A stretch of 58,721 bases of DNA from Mycobacteriaceae bacterium. Lineage in GTDB: Bacteria > Actinomycetota > Actinomycetes > Mycobacteriales > Mycobacteriaceae. The position numbers and the translations under genes were made by a program. The first letter of the stretch is position 1. Every line of letters starts with the position of its first letter. The stretch covers positions 1-58,721 of the forward strand of contig JAPOKC010000017.1 in the NCBI GenBank assembly GCA_029977845.1. Reading direction: 5' to 3'. The notes beneath the pieces are model-generated. The model saw only the letters and a program-made list of their open reading frames with translations. It ran no database searches and had not been told where the DNA came from. This document shows positions 50,221-58,277 of the stretch, one piece after another.

Positions 50221-51783
50221 GTGGCAAAGAACCGCAAATCACCCGCTCGAAAGATCATGCCCCTGATCTCCAGCAACGTCGCCGGAGTCGCCATGATCGG
50301 ATCGGGGCTGTTCATGGCGGTCGGCCACGGCGCTCCCCATCAGATCAACATGCCGTTCGAGTTGGCCTCCGTGCAGTGCAACCTCGCTGAGGCGCTGTGC
50401 GCGGCCGACGGGCTGAGCGATCCGGTGGCGAGGAACTCGGCGAGCAAGGTCGCCGCAGCCTCGGTCGGAGCGGATGCGTTCAGTTTCTTCGTCGGCAACG
50501 GCACCGCCGCGCACCCCGACGCGGGCATTCTGGTCGGTGACGGTTACAGCTTCACCGCCGATGACGTCGGTGGTCCGAACTGCACGGCGGGTTCGCCCTG
50601 CAACGGCGGCAACGCCGGATTCCTGTTCGGCAACGGCGGCAACGGCTATGACGGCGGCAACGGCGGCAACGCCTTCCTGTACGGCCGCGGCGGCAACGGC
50701 GGCAGCGCGGTGGACTTCGGCATCCCGGGCGAGACCAACTTCGGCGGCAACGGCGGAAACGGAGGGTTCTTCGGCGGCTCCAGCCTGACCGGCGATCTGT
50801 TCGCGGGCAGCGGCGGCAACGGCGGAAACGGCATCAACGGCGGAAACGGCGGAAACGGCGGCAGCGCCGGGTTCTTCGGGTTCTCGCTGGCCGGCAACGG
50901 CGGCAAGGGCGGCAACGGCGGAAACGGCACCGCCGCGAACCCCAACGGCGGCAACGGCGGAAACGGCGGCCTGGAAGCGCAGTTCCCCACCCTCTACGGC
51001 GGTGACACCACCGGTATCTCGCACTCCGGCGGCAACGGCGGCAACGGCTACTCCGGCGGCGCGGTCGGCGGCAACGGTGGCAACGGCGGCAACGGCGGCG
51101 ACGGCGGGATGTGGGGCTCGGAACCGGGCGGACTCGGTGGCAACGGCGGTAACGCCGGCGACGGCACCACGAGCGCAGGCACCGCCGGCAACGGTGGCAA
51201 CGGCGGCCGCGGAAGCTGGGTGGCCGGCCCCGGCGGCGCCGGCGGCGCCGGCGGCAACGGCGGCAAGGCACCGGTCGGAACCGCCGGCGGCAACGGCGGC
51301 AACGGCGGCATCGACGGATTCTTCGGCTCCAAGGCAGGCCGGGGTGGTGCCGGTGGAATCGGTGGCCAGTCGACCGCGGGCATCGGCGGCAACGGCGGCA
51401 ACGGCGGCAACGGCGGTCTGGGTCTGGGCAACATCGGCGGGACCGGCGGCGCGGGCGGTACCGGCGGCGCCGGAACGGGCGGCGGCGGCAACGGCGGCAA
51501 CGGCGGCGACGGCGGTTTCGGACCCCTGTCAGGCGGCACCGCCGGCAACGGCGGCACCGGCGGGGCGGGCGGCACCGGCTCCCGCGGGGGAACCGGCGGC
51601 ACCGGCGGCACCGGCGGCGGAGCCCTGCTCGTCTCCGCCAACGGCGGCAACGGCGGTAACGGCGGCAAGGGCAACGGCGGGGCCACCAATGGAACGGACG
51701 GCAAACCGGGTAACAGCGGCACCGGTCCCAGCCTGCGCGGCGGAAGCGGCGGTGTCGGCGGCTCGGGTGGAGCCACGTCCTAG
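50221..51783 (+). CDS. PGRS-like glycine/asparagine-rich protein without PE domain
   Basis: This 520-residue protein has a 65-residue N-terminal region with a hydrophobic signal-like segment (IMPLISSNVAGVAMIGSGLF) and, from about residue 130 on, near-continuous GGNGGN, GGAGGT and GNGGNGG repeats with inserts such as AGFLFGNGGNG, the pattern of PE_PGRS repeats. No PE helix pair is present. The repeats would form calcium-binding or polyglycine-helix-like layers at the cell surface (family inference). GTG start with AAGGGA about eight bases upstream. A 17-bp hairpin follows the stop. Confidence 0.82.
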   Translation: MAKNRKSPARKIMPLISSNVAGVAMIGSGLFMAVGHGAPHQINMPFELASVQCNLAEALCAADGLSDPVARNSASKVAAASVGADAFSFFVGNGTAAHPDAGILVGDGYSFTADDVGGPNCTAGSPCNGGNAGFLFGNGGNGYDGGNGGNAFLYGRGGNGGSAVDFGIPGETNFGGNGGNGGFFGGSSLTGDLFAGSGGNGGNGINGGNGGNGGSAGFFGFSLAGNGGKGGNGGNGTAANPNGGNGGNGGLEAQFPTLYGGDTTGISHSGGNGGNGYSGGAVGGNGGNGGNGGDGGMWGSEPGGLGGNGGNAGDGTTSAGTAGNGGNGGRGSWVAGPGGAGGAGGNGGKAPVGTAGGNGGNGGIDGFFGSKAGRGGAGGIGGQSTAGIGGNGGNGGNGGLGLGNIGGTGGAGGTGGAGTGGGGNGGNGGDGGFGPLSGGTAGNGGTGGAGGTGSRGGTGGTGGTGGGALLVSANGGNGGNGGKGNGGATNGTDGKPGNSGTGPSLRGGSGGVGGSGGATS

Positions 51784-51800
51784 TCCATACGCCATCTACG

Positions 51801-51836
51801 GAATCGGCCCCTCCGCGTCCGCGGAGGAGCCGATTC
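51801..51836. terminator. Strong bidirectional hairpin between convergent genes
   Basis: Arms 51801-51817 and 51820-51836 pair over 17 bp with a single G-A/G-U position and only two bases between. It lies 18 bases after the PGRS stop and 23 before the opposite gene's stop. No T-run follows; mycobacterial terminators often lack one. Confidence 0.75.
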
Positions 51837-51858
51837 GGTCAGCGTGATTCTTAACCGG

Positions 51859-52422
51859 TCAGCGCCGGGTGAGATCCATCGCGCACGCCATCTGGGTGTC
51901 GCTCGCATCGGTGTTGAGTTGGGTCGCCGACGCATTCAGCTGATCGCCGCCGCCGCGCAGGCCCATCACCAGAAGCAGTTTGGTGGCGTGCAGCGACCAG
52001 GACCGCATCGGATCGGCGACCTCCGGAGGCAGGCCGGGTGTGCGCGAGGCATCCATCGCCGTGACTGCAGCCGCCCGAAGCGCCGTGCGGCCGATCACAT
52101 TGGATCGCTCGACAGTCGGGTCGTCGTAGTTCACCACGTTGCCGCCGCCGGCAGTCGCGTAAGCGAAATCCTCGTAGTTGACCGCGGCCACGTTGATCGC
52201 GGCATTGAACTGCTTGCATGCGACTGCCACCGCGTCGCCGGAGTCGGGCTCCACGGGCAGTGGGGCGGCCAACGGCTGATCCGTCGGCGGCGCCTCGACC
52301 GGGGCGGCGCCGATCGGATCGGCCGGGACCACCGGCTCAGCCGGATCCGCGTGAGCCGGGACCGCGAGCGACACCGCCACCAGCAGGACGGCGATGCCGA
52401 CCGTCGTTCGAACGCGATGCAT
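51859..52422 (-). CDS. Secreted hypothetical protein
   Basis: This 187-residue protein has a Sec signal (MHRVRTTVGIAVLLVAVSLA, cleavage near AHA-D), a Pro/Ala-rich stretch, then a helical domain with two cysteines (AVACKQFNAAIN and QMACAMDLTRR) that could pair. The helical part looks like a family common in mycobacteria but I cannot name it. Divergent from the porin operon. Confidence 0.78.
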   Translation of the reverse strand: MHRVRTTVGIAVLLVAVSLAVPAHADPAEPVVPADPIGAAPVEAPPTDQPLAAPLPVEPDSGDAVAVACKQFNAAINVAAVNYEDFAYATAGGGNVVNYDDPTVERSNVIGRTALRAAAVTAMDASRTPGLPPEVADPMRSWSLHATKLLLVMGLRGGGDQLNASATQLNTDASDTQMACAMDLTRR

Positions 52423-52604
52423 GATTCACTCCCGCTTTCGTACCGACCCGCTGACCCGGCCGGTCTCAACCCGGCCGAGATTACCTCCAGAAACGGGCCG
52501 TTCAAGCCCGCAGTGGCGGCGCGTGCCTTTCGACGCAGGTTGGACGTCAGCATGGCACCAACAGTTCACCGTGCGTTCCTCGATCAGCAATCTGTGCCGT
52601 TGAA

Positions 52605-52610
52605 TATGAT
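52605..52610 (+). promoter_or_regulatory. Possible -10 element (TATGAT) of the porin operon
   Basis: TATGAT lies about 70 bases before the first porin ATG in a 258-bp divergent intergenic region. No clear -35 partner. The rest of that region shows no gene and no strong hairpin. Confidence 0.3.
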
Positions 52611-52680
52611 CCCCGCGCAGGACACGAAATGATCCCGCCGTCATCACGAATACATCTCAGAGCGAGAGGGCGCCAACCGG

Positions 52681-53379
52681 ATGAAGCACCGCCTTTCCAC
52701 CCTACTGAGCGCCTGCTTGCTGGCCGCCACCGCGACAGCGCCCCATGCGCTCGCGGACCCGCCGGCCGACCCGACCGTCGCCCCGGCGGCAAACAGCGCG
52801 CCGATCCCCGCTCCTCCGGTGGCGCCGATCGTTTCCGCGCCCCCGGGCAACCTCACCACCCCGGACGGCTGGGTGCTGACGGTGCAGGCCAAGAACGAGT
52901 CGATGGAACCGGTCGCATCGCTGACCAACTCCCCCTGGTCGCGCGAATACCTGGTGGACGGAAGCTTCGAGGGAACCGTCACCGGCGGTGGGAAGACCAA
53001 GCTCTCGGGCGGCACACTGGAGGCCGGTTACCAGATCGGCTGCGGCATCACCCAGGACGACATCGAGTCGATCTCGACCGCGACCGGTATCGCCGGCGTC
53101 TCCATACCCTTCGTCGGCGGATCGATCTTCCCGCTGATCCTCGGCGGGCAGTTGGGCAACCAGATCAAGATCGACCTGAAGCCGGGCACGGTGAACATCG
53201 TGCCGGTGGGCAAGAAATCGTTCAAGGGCACCAAGGCGCACGTGAACATCAACGGCTACCGCATCAAGGTCGACGGCTGCGCAGGGCAGTCCTTCATCCG
53301 CTCGTACGCGACCTTCACCAGTTCCACCGACAACACCGATGACGTCGTGACCTACCTCGGTGTGACAAGGGCCGTGTGA
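52681..53379 (+). CDS. MspA-family porin (first copy)
   Basis: This 232-residue protein has a signal peptide (cleavage at ALA-D), a Pro/Ala-rich start, then the MspA barrel: WVLTVQAKNESMEPVASLTN, REYLVDGSFEGTVTG, GGTLEAGYQIGCGI, KPGTVNIVPVGKKSFKGTKA and a terminal SFIRSYATFTSSTD segment. MspA octamers form the main water-filled channels of the mycobacterial outer membrane. Compared with MspA itself it has a longer N-terminal linker and two cysteines (QIGCGI, VDGCAG). First gene of a three-gene operon. Confidence 0.9.
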   Translation: MKHRLSTLLSACLLAATATAPHALADPPADPTVAPAANSAPIPAPPVAPIVSAPPGNLTTPDGWVLTVQAKNESMEPVASLTNSPWSREYLVDGSFEGTVTGGGKTKLSGGTLEAGYQIGCGITQDDIESISTATGIAGVSIPFVGGSIFPLILGGQLGNQIKIDLKPGTVNIVPVGKKSFKGTKAHVNINGYRIKVDGCAGQSFIRSYATFTSSTDNTDDVVTYLGVTRAV

Positions 53380-53444
53380 TGGGCCGTCTTCCGATGGAAA
53401 CCCGTCAGCATCAGACCGCTTCCGACGAAAGGCCCCAGATTCCC

Positions 53445-54152
53445 ATGACGCGTCGACTCACCGCGGCGGTAGCCGGTATTGCGCTCGCCTTCGTCACCGC
53501 TCCGGCCGCACTGGCCGACCCGGCGCCGGTGCCACCGCCGCCACCCGGCGCCGCAGAGGTGGTCCCGGCGTCCAACGCGACCCCGCCGGCCCCGGTGGCC
53601 GACACCGGCGCGGTGGCCTCCGAGGTTCCCGGCATCGCCAAGACCCTCGATGGTCGCACCATCACCGTGGCGGCCAAAGACGAGACCCAACTTCCGGTGC
53701 AGCCGCTGACTACCTCACTGGCGGCGCGGGACTGGATGGTCGGCGGCACCTTCACCGGCAACACCACCGGGTCGGTGGCCGGCGGAACCCTCGAGGTCGG
53801 CTACCAGATCGGCTGCGGCGTGGAGATGGACAAGGTCAAACTCAACGGCGGTTTGACCGGCGTCCTGGGCAACACCAACTTTGGCGGAGCCGGTGTCATC
53901 CTTCCGCCCTCCATCTCGATCCAGGCGCAGGGACAGTTCGAGGTCGAGCCCCGGCCCGGCACCGTCACCAATGTCACCGTTGTCAAGAAGTCGTTCAAGG
54001 GGACCTCGGCGCGAGTCACCGTCCGGGACATCCATATCAAGATCGACAACTGCGTCGGCGCCTCCTCGCTACGGTCCTACGCAATCCTGACCAGTTCCAA
54101 TACCGACGACGACGATATCGTCGCCTACTACGGCGTCACGAAGGTCTTCTGA
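53445..54152 (+). CDS. MspA-family porin (second copy)
   Basis: This 235-residue protein is a tandem paralog of the gene before it: signal MTRRLTAAVAGIALAFVTAP, Pro-rich linker, ITVAAKDETQLPVQPLTTSL, EVGYQIGCGVEMDKVKL, RPGTVTNVTVVKKSFKGTSA and SLRSYAILTSSNTDDDD. The same two cysteines are kept. I chose ATG 53445 because it opens the signal peptide; the frame could also open near 53376 right at the first porin's stop. The two may form mixed or alternative pores. Confidence 0.9.
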   Translation: MTRRLTAAVAGIALAFVTAPAALADPAPVPPPPPGAAEVVPASNATPPAPVADTGAVASEVPGIAKTLDGRTITVAAKDETQLPVQPLTTSLAARDWMVGGTFTGNTTGSVAGGTLEVGYQIGCGVEMDKVKLNGGLTGVLGNTNFGGAGVILPPSISIQAQGQFEVEPRPGTVTNVTVVKKSFKGTSARVTVRDIHIKIDNCVGASSLRSYAILTSSNTDDDDIVAYYGVTKVF

Positions 54153-54154
54153 TC

Positions 54155-54769
54155 GTGCGCAGCATCAGTCGCTGGGCATTCATGCTCGGGCTGCTCACCA
54201 TGTCGTTCGGCAGCGGAACGGCGGCGGCCGAGGATGTCGATCCGGCAGCCGAACCCGCCGTCGCGGCACTCGAAACCGCACCGCCGGTCCCCTCCGACCC
54301 GTTCACCGTCGCATCGGCCCAGAGCAAGGACAACCCGGTGGGTACGCTGGCCGGCCTGCTCGGCACCGAGGCCGCAAGTTCGACAGCGGAGCTGGCCAAT
54401 CAGGGCGTGGGACTTACCGGAACGCCGCCGTACGATCCGCTGGGATCGATCGGCGCACTGTCGGCGCAGAACTTCCGGATGCCGAGGGGGGATGAAGCCT
54501 CGCCGTACATGCTCCAGACCAACGTCCCCGCCGGACCGTTCGCCCGGGTCGACGCGTTCAAGGGTGCACACGCGCTCGGTCACGCCGCGCTCGGCCGGAT
54601 TCCCGGGTCCCAACTCGGCAGCCCGGTCGCCGGTACGGCTCCCCCGCCGGGCACCAATCTCCCGCCCGGTTTGGAACAGTTCTACGTGCCGCCGGAAGCG
54701 CCGGGCGTCATTGCACCGCCCCCGCCGTTGTTCCCGTCCGAAGTCACAACCGACGCTCCGGTCGGCTGA
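54155..54769 (+). CDS. Secreted Pro-rich protein linked to porins
   Basis: This 204-residue protein starts with GTG two bases after the second porin stop. It has a signal peptide (RSISRWAFMLGLLTMSFGSG), a short helical centre and a Pro-rich C-terminus ending PPPPLFPSEVTTDAPVG. No domain recognised. Tight coupling suggests a role in porin assembly or wall attachment (inference). Confidence 0.75.
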   Translation: MRSISRWAFMLGLLTMSFGSGTAAAEDVDPAAEPAVAALETAPPVPSDPFTVASAQSKDNPVGTLAGLLGTEAASSTAELANQGVGLTGTPPYDPLGSIGALSAQNFRMPRGDEASPYMLQTNVPAGPFARVDAFKGAHALGHAALGRIPGSQLGSPVAGTAPPPGTNLPPGLEQFYVPPEAPGVIAPPPPLFPSEVTTDAPVG

Positions 54770-54782
54770 GGGGAAGCCCCTG

Positions 54783-54961
54783 CTATTTGGGGCAATTGAT
54801 GGTGATCGTGGCCACCGGCTGACTGCCCGCAGATTCGACGGTGTTGATGTCGGTCACCGTGCACTGCGACAGCGGAATCGCACGCCGTTCTCATGGTTGA
54901 TCCGAACGTCGAACCCGGCGCCGAGATCGCCGATCAGAACAGTCGCACTCCGCATCGTCAT
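54783..54961 (-). pseudogene. Possible frameshifted small secreted-protein remnant
   Basis: The minus strand opens MTMRSATVLIGDLGAGFDVR-INHENG, then stops in frame; in another frame the sequence continues IPLSQCTVTDINTVESAGSQ-PVATITINCPK to a stop at 54783. The second part, with two cysteines and alternating beta pattern, reads like a real C-terminus. One frameshift would join them into about 60 codons. Family not recognised; could be chance. Confidence 0.3.
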
Positions 54962-54996
54962 GCCCTCGAGTCTCACCGCCGTGAAAGGGTGAGCGG

Positions 54997-56091
54997 ATGG
55001 AAGTAACAGCCCGCCGTGGGCCGCTGCAGTTGACGGTCGCCGTGCCGATGGTCGCTCTGGCCGTGCTGGCCGCCACCTGGAACAGTCATCATCACCCGCT
55101 GATCCTTGCTCTGATCGGCGCATGCCTGATCGGTGCGGTTCTGGTCTCGGTTTACCACGCGGAGGTGGTGGCACACCGGATCGGAGAACCGGCCGGGTCT
55201 CTGGTGCTGGCGGTCGCCGTCACCATCATCGAGGTCGGTCTGATCGTGATGCTGATGGCCGGCGGCGGTCCGGGCGCGTCCACCTACGCGCGCAACACCG
55301 TATTCGCCGCGGTGATGATCACCCTCAACGGCATCGTCGGGGTGAGCCTGCTGGCCTCGGCGGGCCGTGGCCGGGTGGCCAACTTCAACGCCGCCGGCTC
55401 CGGTTCGGCACTGGCCACCGTCGTGACGCTGGCCGGGGTCACCCTGGTGCTTCCCGGTTTCACCGTCGGTGCGCCCGGATTGGAGTACTCCACCTCGCAA
55501 CTGGCGTTCGCCGGGGTCGCCTCGCTCGCGCTGTATGCCGCGTTCGTGGTCACCCAGACCGTGCGGCACCGCGACTTCTTCGTGCCGGAACAAATTCCGG
55601 ACGACGACGGTGACGGGCACTCCGATCCGCCGTCGGCCCGCGAGGCGGGGCTGAGTCTCATACTGCTGATGGCCGCACTCGTGTCGGTGGTCGGTCTGGC
55701 CAAGTTGCTCTCGCCGGCGATCGAGAGCACGGTCACCGGCCTCGGCCTGCCCTACGCGGTGGTCGGTGTGCTGATCGCACTCGTGGTGCTGGCACCCGAA
55801 ACGCTGGCCGCTCTCAACAACGCCAAACGCGATCAGGTGCAGATCAGTCTCAATCTGGCCTACGGATCGGCGATGGCGTCGATCGGGTTGACCATCCCGG
55901 TGATCGCTCTGGCGATGATCTGGCTACCGGGCCCGCTGACCCTCGGTCTGGAACCGATGCAGATCGTACTGCTGACCCTCTCGGTCATCGTCTCGATCCT
56001 GACCCTGGCCGAGGGCCGCGCGATCGCCCTGCAGGGGCTCGTGCACCTGGTGCTGCTGGCGACGTTCCTGTTCCTGTCCGCCCAGCCCTAG
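54997..56091 (+). CDS. chaA: ChaA-type Ca2+(Na+)/H+ antiporter
   Basis: This 364-residue protein is nearly the length of E. coli ChaA (366) and has eleven hydrophobic segments. Two inverted repeats carry the ion motifs: GEPAGSLVLAVAVTIIEVGL in the first half and VLAPETLAALNNAKRDQVQI with GSAMASIGLT in the second. A cytoplasmic acidic loop (DDDGDGHSD) may sense calcium. It exports Ca2+, Na+ or K+ using the proton gradient. Its TAG lies in a CTAG shared with a decayed convergent gene. Confidence 0.92.
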   Translation: MEVTARRGPLQLTVAVPMVALAVLAATWNSHHHPLILALIGACLIGAVLVSVYHAEVVAHRIGEPAGSLVLAVAVTIIEVGLIVMLMAGGGPGASTYARNTVFAAVMITLNGIVGVSLLASAGRGRVANFNAAGSGSALATVVTLAGVTLVLPGFTVGAPGLEYSTSQLAFAGVASLALYAAFVVTQTVRHRDFFVPEQIPDDDGDGHSDPPSAREAGLSLILLMAALVSVVGLAKLLSPAIESTVTGLGLPYAVVGVLIALVVLAPETLAALNNAKRDQVQISLNLAYGSAMASIGLTIPVIALAMIWLPGPLTLGLEPMQIVLLTLSVIVSILTLAEGRAIALQGLVHLVLLATFLFLSAQP

Positions 56092-56355
56092 CGGCGGACT
56101 CGTCTGGGGGACGCGGCAGACAGACGGTCCGCAGCACGTAGCCGACAAGACCACCTTCACGTCGACTCGACAGAGCCGTGTAGCGCGGGTCCTGACCGTG
56201 ACCGGTGTTGCGCCCGGCCAGACAGCCCGCGAGATCGGATCACCGCCGGCAGCACGAAGCCCGGGCCCCAGAAGATGTCGGCGGGCGAGTGGTTGCGCAA
56301 TCGCAGCGAAGTAGACGATCAGGGCGAGCGCGCAGAGCAGGAGATTCAACAGCAT
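56088..56355 (-). pseudogene. Decayed DUF1295-like gene (three frames, internal deletion)
   Basis: Minus-strand pieces line up with DUF1295 proteins in order but in three frames: MLLNLLLCALALIVYFAAIA, then RNHSPADIFWGPGFVLPAVI, then LAGRNTGHGQDPRYTALSSR followed by GGLVGYVLRTVCLP. ADIFWGPGFVL and RNxGxGxDxRY are family motifs. An intact relative lies at 24.1-25.0 kb. At least two frameshifts and loss of about 150 codons make it non-functional. Confidence 0.65.
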
Positions 56356-56359
56356 CGCG

Positions 56360-57514
56360 TCATGCAGTCACGATCGCGGGCAGTGTGCCGGCCGGTGCGT
56401 TGGAGGCCAGCCCGGCGAAGTAGGAGCCAGACCACATCCACAGTCCGGCCTGCAGACGCAGGGCGGCGGCGGCGAGGTCACCGTTGCCTTCGGCCACGGT
56501 GATCATGCTGGAGAGCACCGCCGCCTTACCGACCATGAGGTAGTCCGAACTCAATTCGACGAGTGCCGCATACGAGGTCGGGGAGAACGCCCCGGCCCGC
56601 GCGATGGATTCCCAGACGAACCGGCCCGCGCCGGTGGTGATCTCGAGCAGCTTGGCCCAGGCCGCCATCTCCAGCCACGGCAGCGTCGGCGGGGCGGCCA
56701 GATCGGTCAGCGCGGCGTCATAGTTCGTCGCGATCTGCAGCGGAAACGCGCTCGAGGAACAGTCCAGAAAACCCCTGCACGACAATGTGTCCTGCATCGA
56801 CGGCACCCCGGCCGGCGGGTTCCGCAGGATGACGTCAAGGTATCCCCTGTTGTACCCGTACAACGCGAGCAGCACCGGAACCGAGGCATGCGCCACGGTG
56901 GTGGTGATCCACGGAACGCCGGTGGCCGCCGCGCCGGTCAGTCCGGCGGCGAGAGCGTCGAACAGACGGATGCCGATCGAGGAGACGGTCAGATCGACGG
57001 TCGCGGTGTGGGCGTCGGGATCAGCGGCAGCCGGGGTGTCCCGCAGGTTGTCCCGCAGCCAGATGCCGCCGAAATAACCCGACACCTCGAGATTGCCGAG
57101 TTGAGTCCGCACCTGATCCGCGGTGATCGCCGGGTCGGAGAGCGCTTGCAGACTCGACACCGCGAGGTCGCCGAAGAAGAACCGTGCACTGTCGGTCGGG
57201 TCGCCGCCGTTGGCGATGTACCGCGCCGCCTCGCCGGCGATGGCATCGGGTGAGACGCTGAAGGATGCGCCACTGGTGAGCGGTAACTGCGGTAGGCGCA
57301 CCGGGACGCCCGCCGCAACCGCGGAGGCACGGGCGGTCGGCCGGACCCGCTTCGCCTGCTTTCCGGCCGGAAGATGCTGGCGCGCCGGCGATCGTGTCGC
57401 ATGCGAGACAGGTCGGGAGTCGGGGGAATCTGGAGTCGCCGCGGCCTCGCCACAGCCCCACAACACGGCGGCTCCCATTCCGAGCGCGGCCGCCACTGCC
57501 CCCAACCAGTTCAT
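56360..57514 (-). CDS. Secreted protein of unknown function
   Basis: This 384-residue protein begins MNWLGAVAAALGMGAAVLWG, a signal peptide (a Cys follows in WGCGEAAA, but there is no full lipobox). A basic Pro/Ala linker leads to a helical domain from about residue 75, with AGEAARYIANGGDPTDSARF and two cysteines in LSCRGFLDCSSS. The end is hydrophobic. Family not recognised. The ATG overlaps the DUF1906 stop (ATGA), so both exported proteins are made together. Confidence 0.78.
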   Translation of the reverse strand: MNWLGAVAAALGMGAAVLWGCGEAAATPDSPDSRPVSHATRSPARQHLPAGKQAKRVRPTARASAVAAGVPVRLPQLPLTSGASFSVSPDAIAGEAARYIANGGDPTDSARFFFGDLAVSSLQALSDPAITADQVRTQLGNLEVSGYFGGIWLRDNLRDTPAAADPDAHTATVDLTVSSIGIRLFDALAAGLTGAAATGVPWITTTVAHASVPVLLALYGYNRGYLDVILRNPPAGVPSMQDTLSCRGFLDCSSSAFPLQIATNYDAALTDLAAPPTLPWLEMAAWAKLLEITTGAGRFVWESIARAGAFSPTSYAALVELSSDYLMVGKAAVLSSMITVAEGNGDLAAAALRLQAGLWMWSGSYFAGLASNAPAGTLPAIVTA

Positions 57515-58272
57515 CTCGGCAAGTCCCACTGCCCGAAGTCGGCGGCGAATACATCATCGACGTCCACGCTGACACCGTCGATCAGCGCACCCGGATCCGA
57601 GGCCGTGACAACCTCGCGCTGGAACAGCGCGGCTGCCGGATTGAGCTTGCCACCCGACCATGCCTTGGTCTGCCAAGCCCACCGGTACCCCGGTGTGGTG
57701 GAGTGCCCGACCACACCGTCACCGATAGCCCAGCCCAATTCGTTCACGCCGCCGTAGATGCCGGTGCGTTCGACCCCCAACACGGAGTTGAGACCACGGA
57801 ACCATTGCAGCGCAACGCTCTTCCAGGTTCCGTAGTCCAGCGGTTCGTCGACACTGAAGTAGATCGGCGCGGTGGCCGGCCCGCCTGCCGCACCGTGCAA
57901 TCGCAGTGCGGTCTGGGCGTCGGCGACACCGCCGTCGAACCCGCGGGTGAAATCCGAAGGACTGTTGACCCAGCCGGGTTTGCCGTACTGGTAGATGCTG
58001 ACGACGTGCAGGCCGTTGGCCCGCATCCGATCGGTGAAGTCGCGGGTGACCGGTTTGAAATCGAAGGTGGCACCGGGACGCAGCTCCGAGACGTAGACCA
58101 GTGCGCCGTCGTATCCGGCGGCCTTGATCTGCTCGGGTGAAACCTGGCGGGTGGCGAAGTCGATCAGCCGCAGGCCCGGAGCCGCCGCTGCCTTCGGTGT
58201 TCCGATCAGTGCCGCCGAACCCGCCATGGCGGCGAGCGTCAGCGCGTTGCGTCGGGAAAGCCTGGCAGACAA
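57511..58272 (-). CDS. Tat-exported DUF1906 glycoside-hydrolase-like protein (Rv2525c-like)
   Basis: This 253-residue protein has a twin-arginine signal (LSRRNALTLAAMAGSAALIG) and a DUF1906 TIM-barrel domain: LRLIDFATRQVSPEQIKAAG, AGYDGALVYVSELRPG, IYFSVDEPLDYGTW, YGGVNELGWAIGDG and VDVDDVFAADFGQWD. Rv2525c of M. tuberculosis is the known relative, Tat-secreted and linked to cell-wall homeostasis (literature). Start is TTG; no better in-frame start keeps the RR signal. Confidence 0.87.
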   Translation of the reverse strand: MSARLSRRNALTLAAMAGSAALIGTPKAAAAPGLRLIDFATRQVSPEQIKAAGYDGALVYVSELRPGATFDFKPVTRDFTDRMRANGLHVVSIYQYGKPGWVNSPSDFTRGFDGGVADAQTALRLHGAAGGPATAPIYFSVDEPLDYGTWKSVALQWFRGLNSVLGVERTGIYGGVNELGWAIGDGVVGHSTTPGYRWAWQTKAWSGGKLNPAAALFQREVVTASDPGALIDGVSVDVDDVFAADFGQWDLPR

Positions 58273-58277
58273 GGTTC

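Noticed and set aside
51048..51776. Pro/Leu-rich minus-strand frame opposite the PGRS repeats
   Set aside because: It is the mirror of GGC/AAC repeats; long open frames on all strands are expected there.
50580..51780. CRISPR-like or tandem DNA repeat array
   Set aside because: The repeats are irregular in length, in frame, and encode Gly-Gly-Asn; there are no spacers of constant size.
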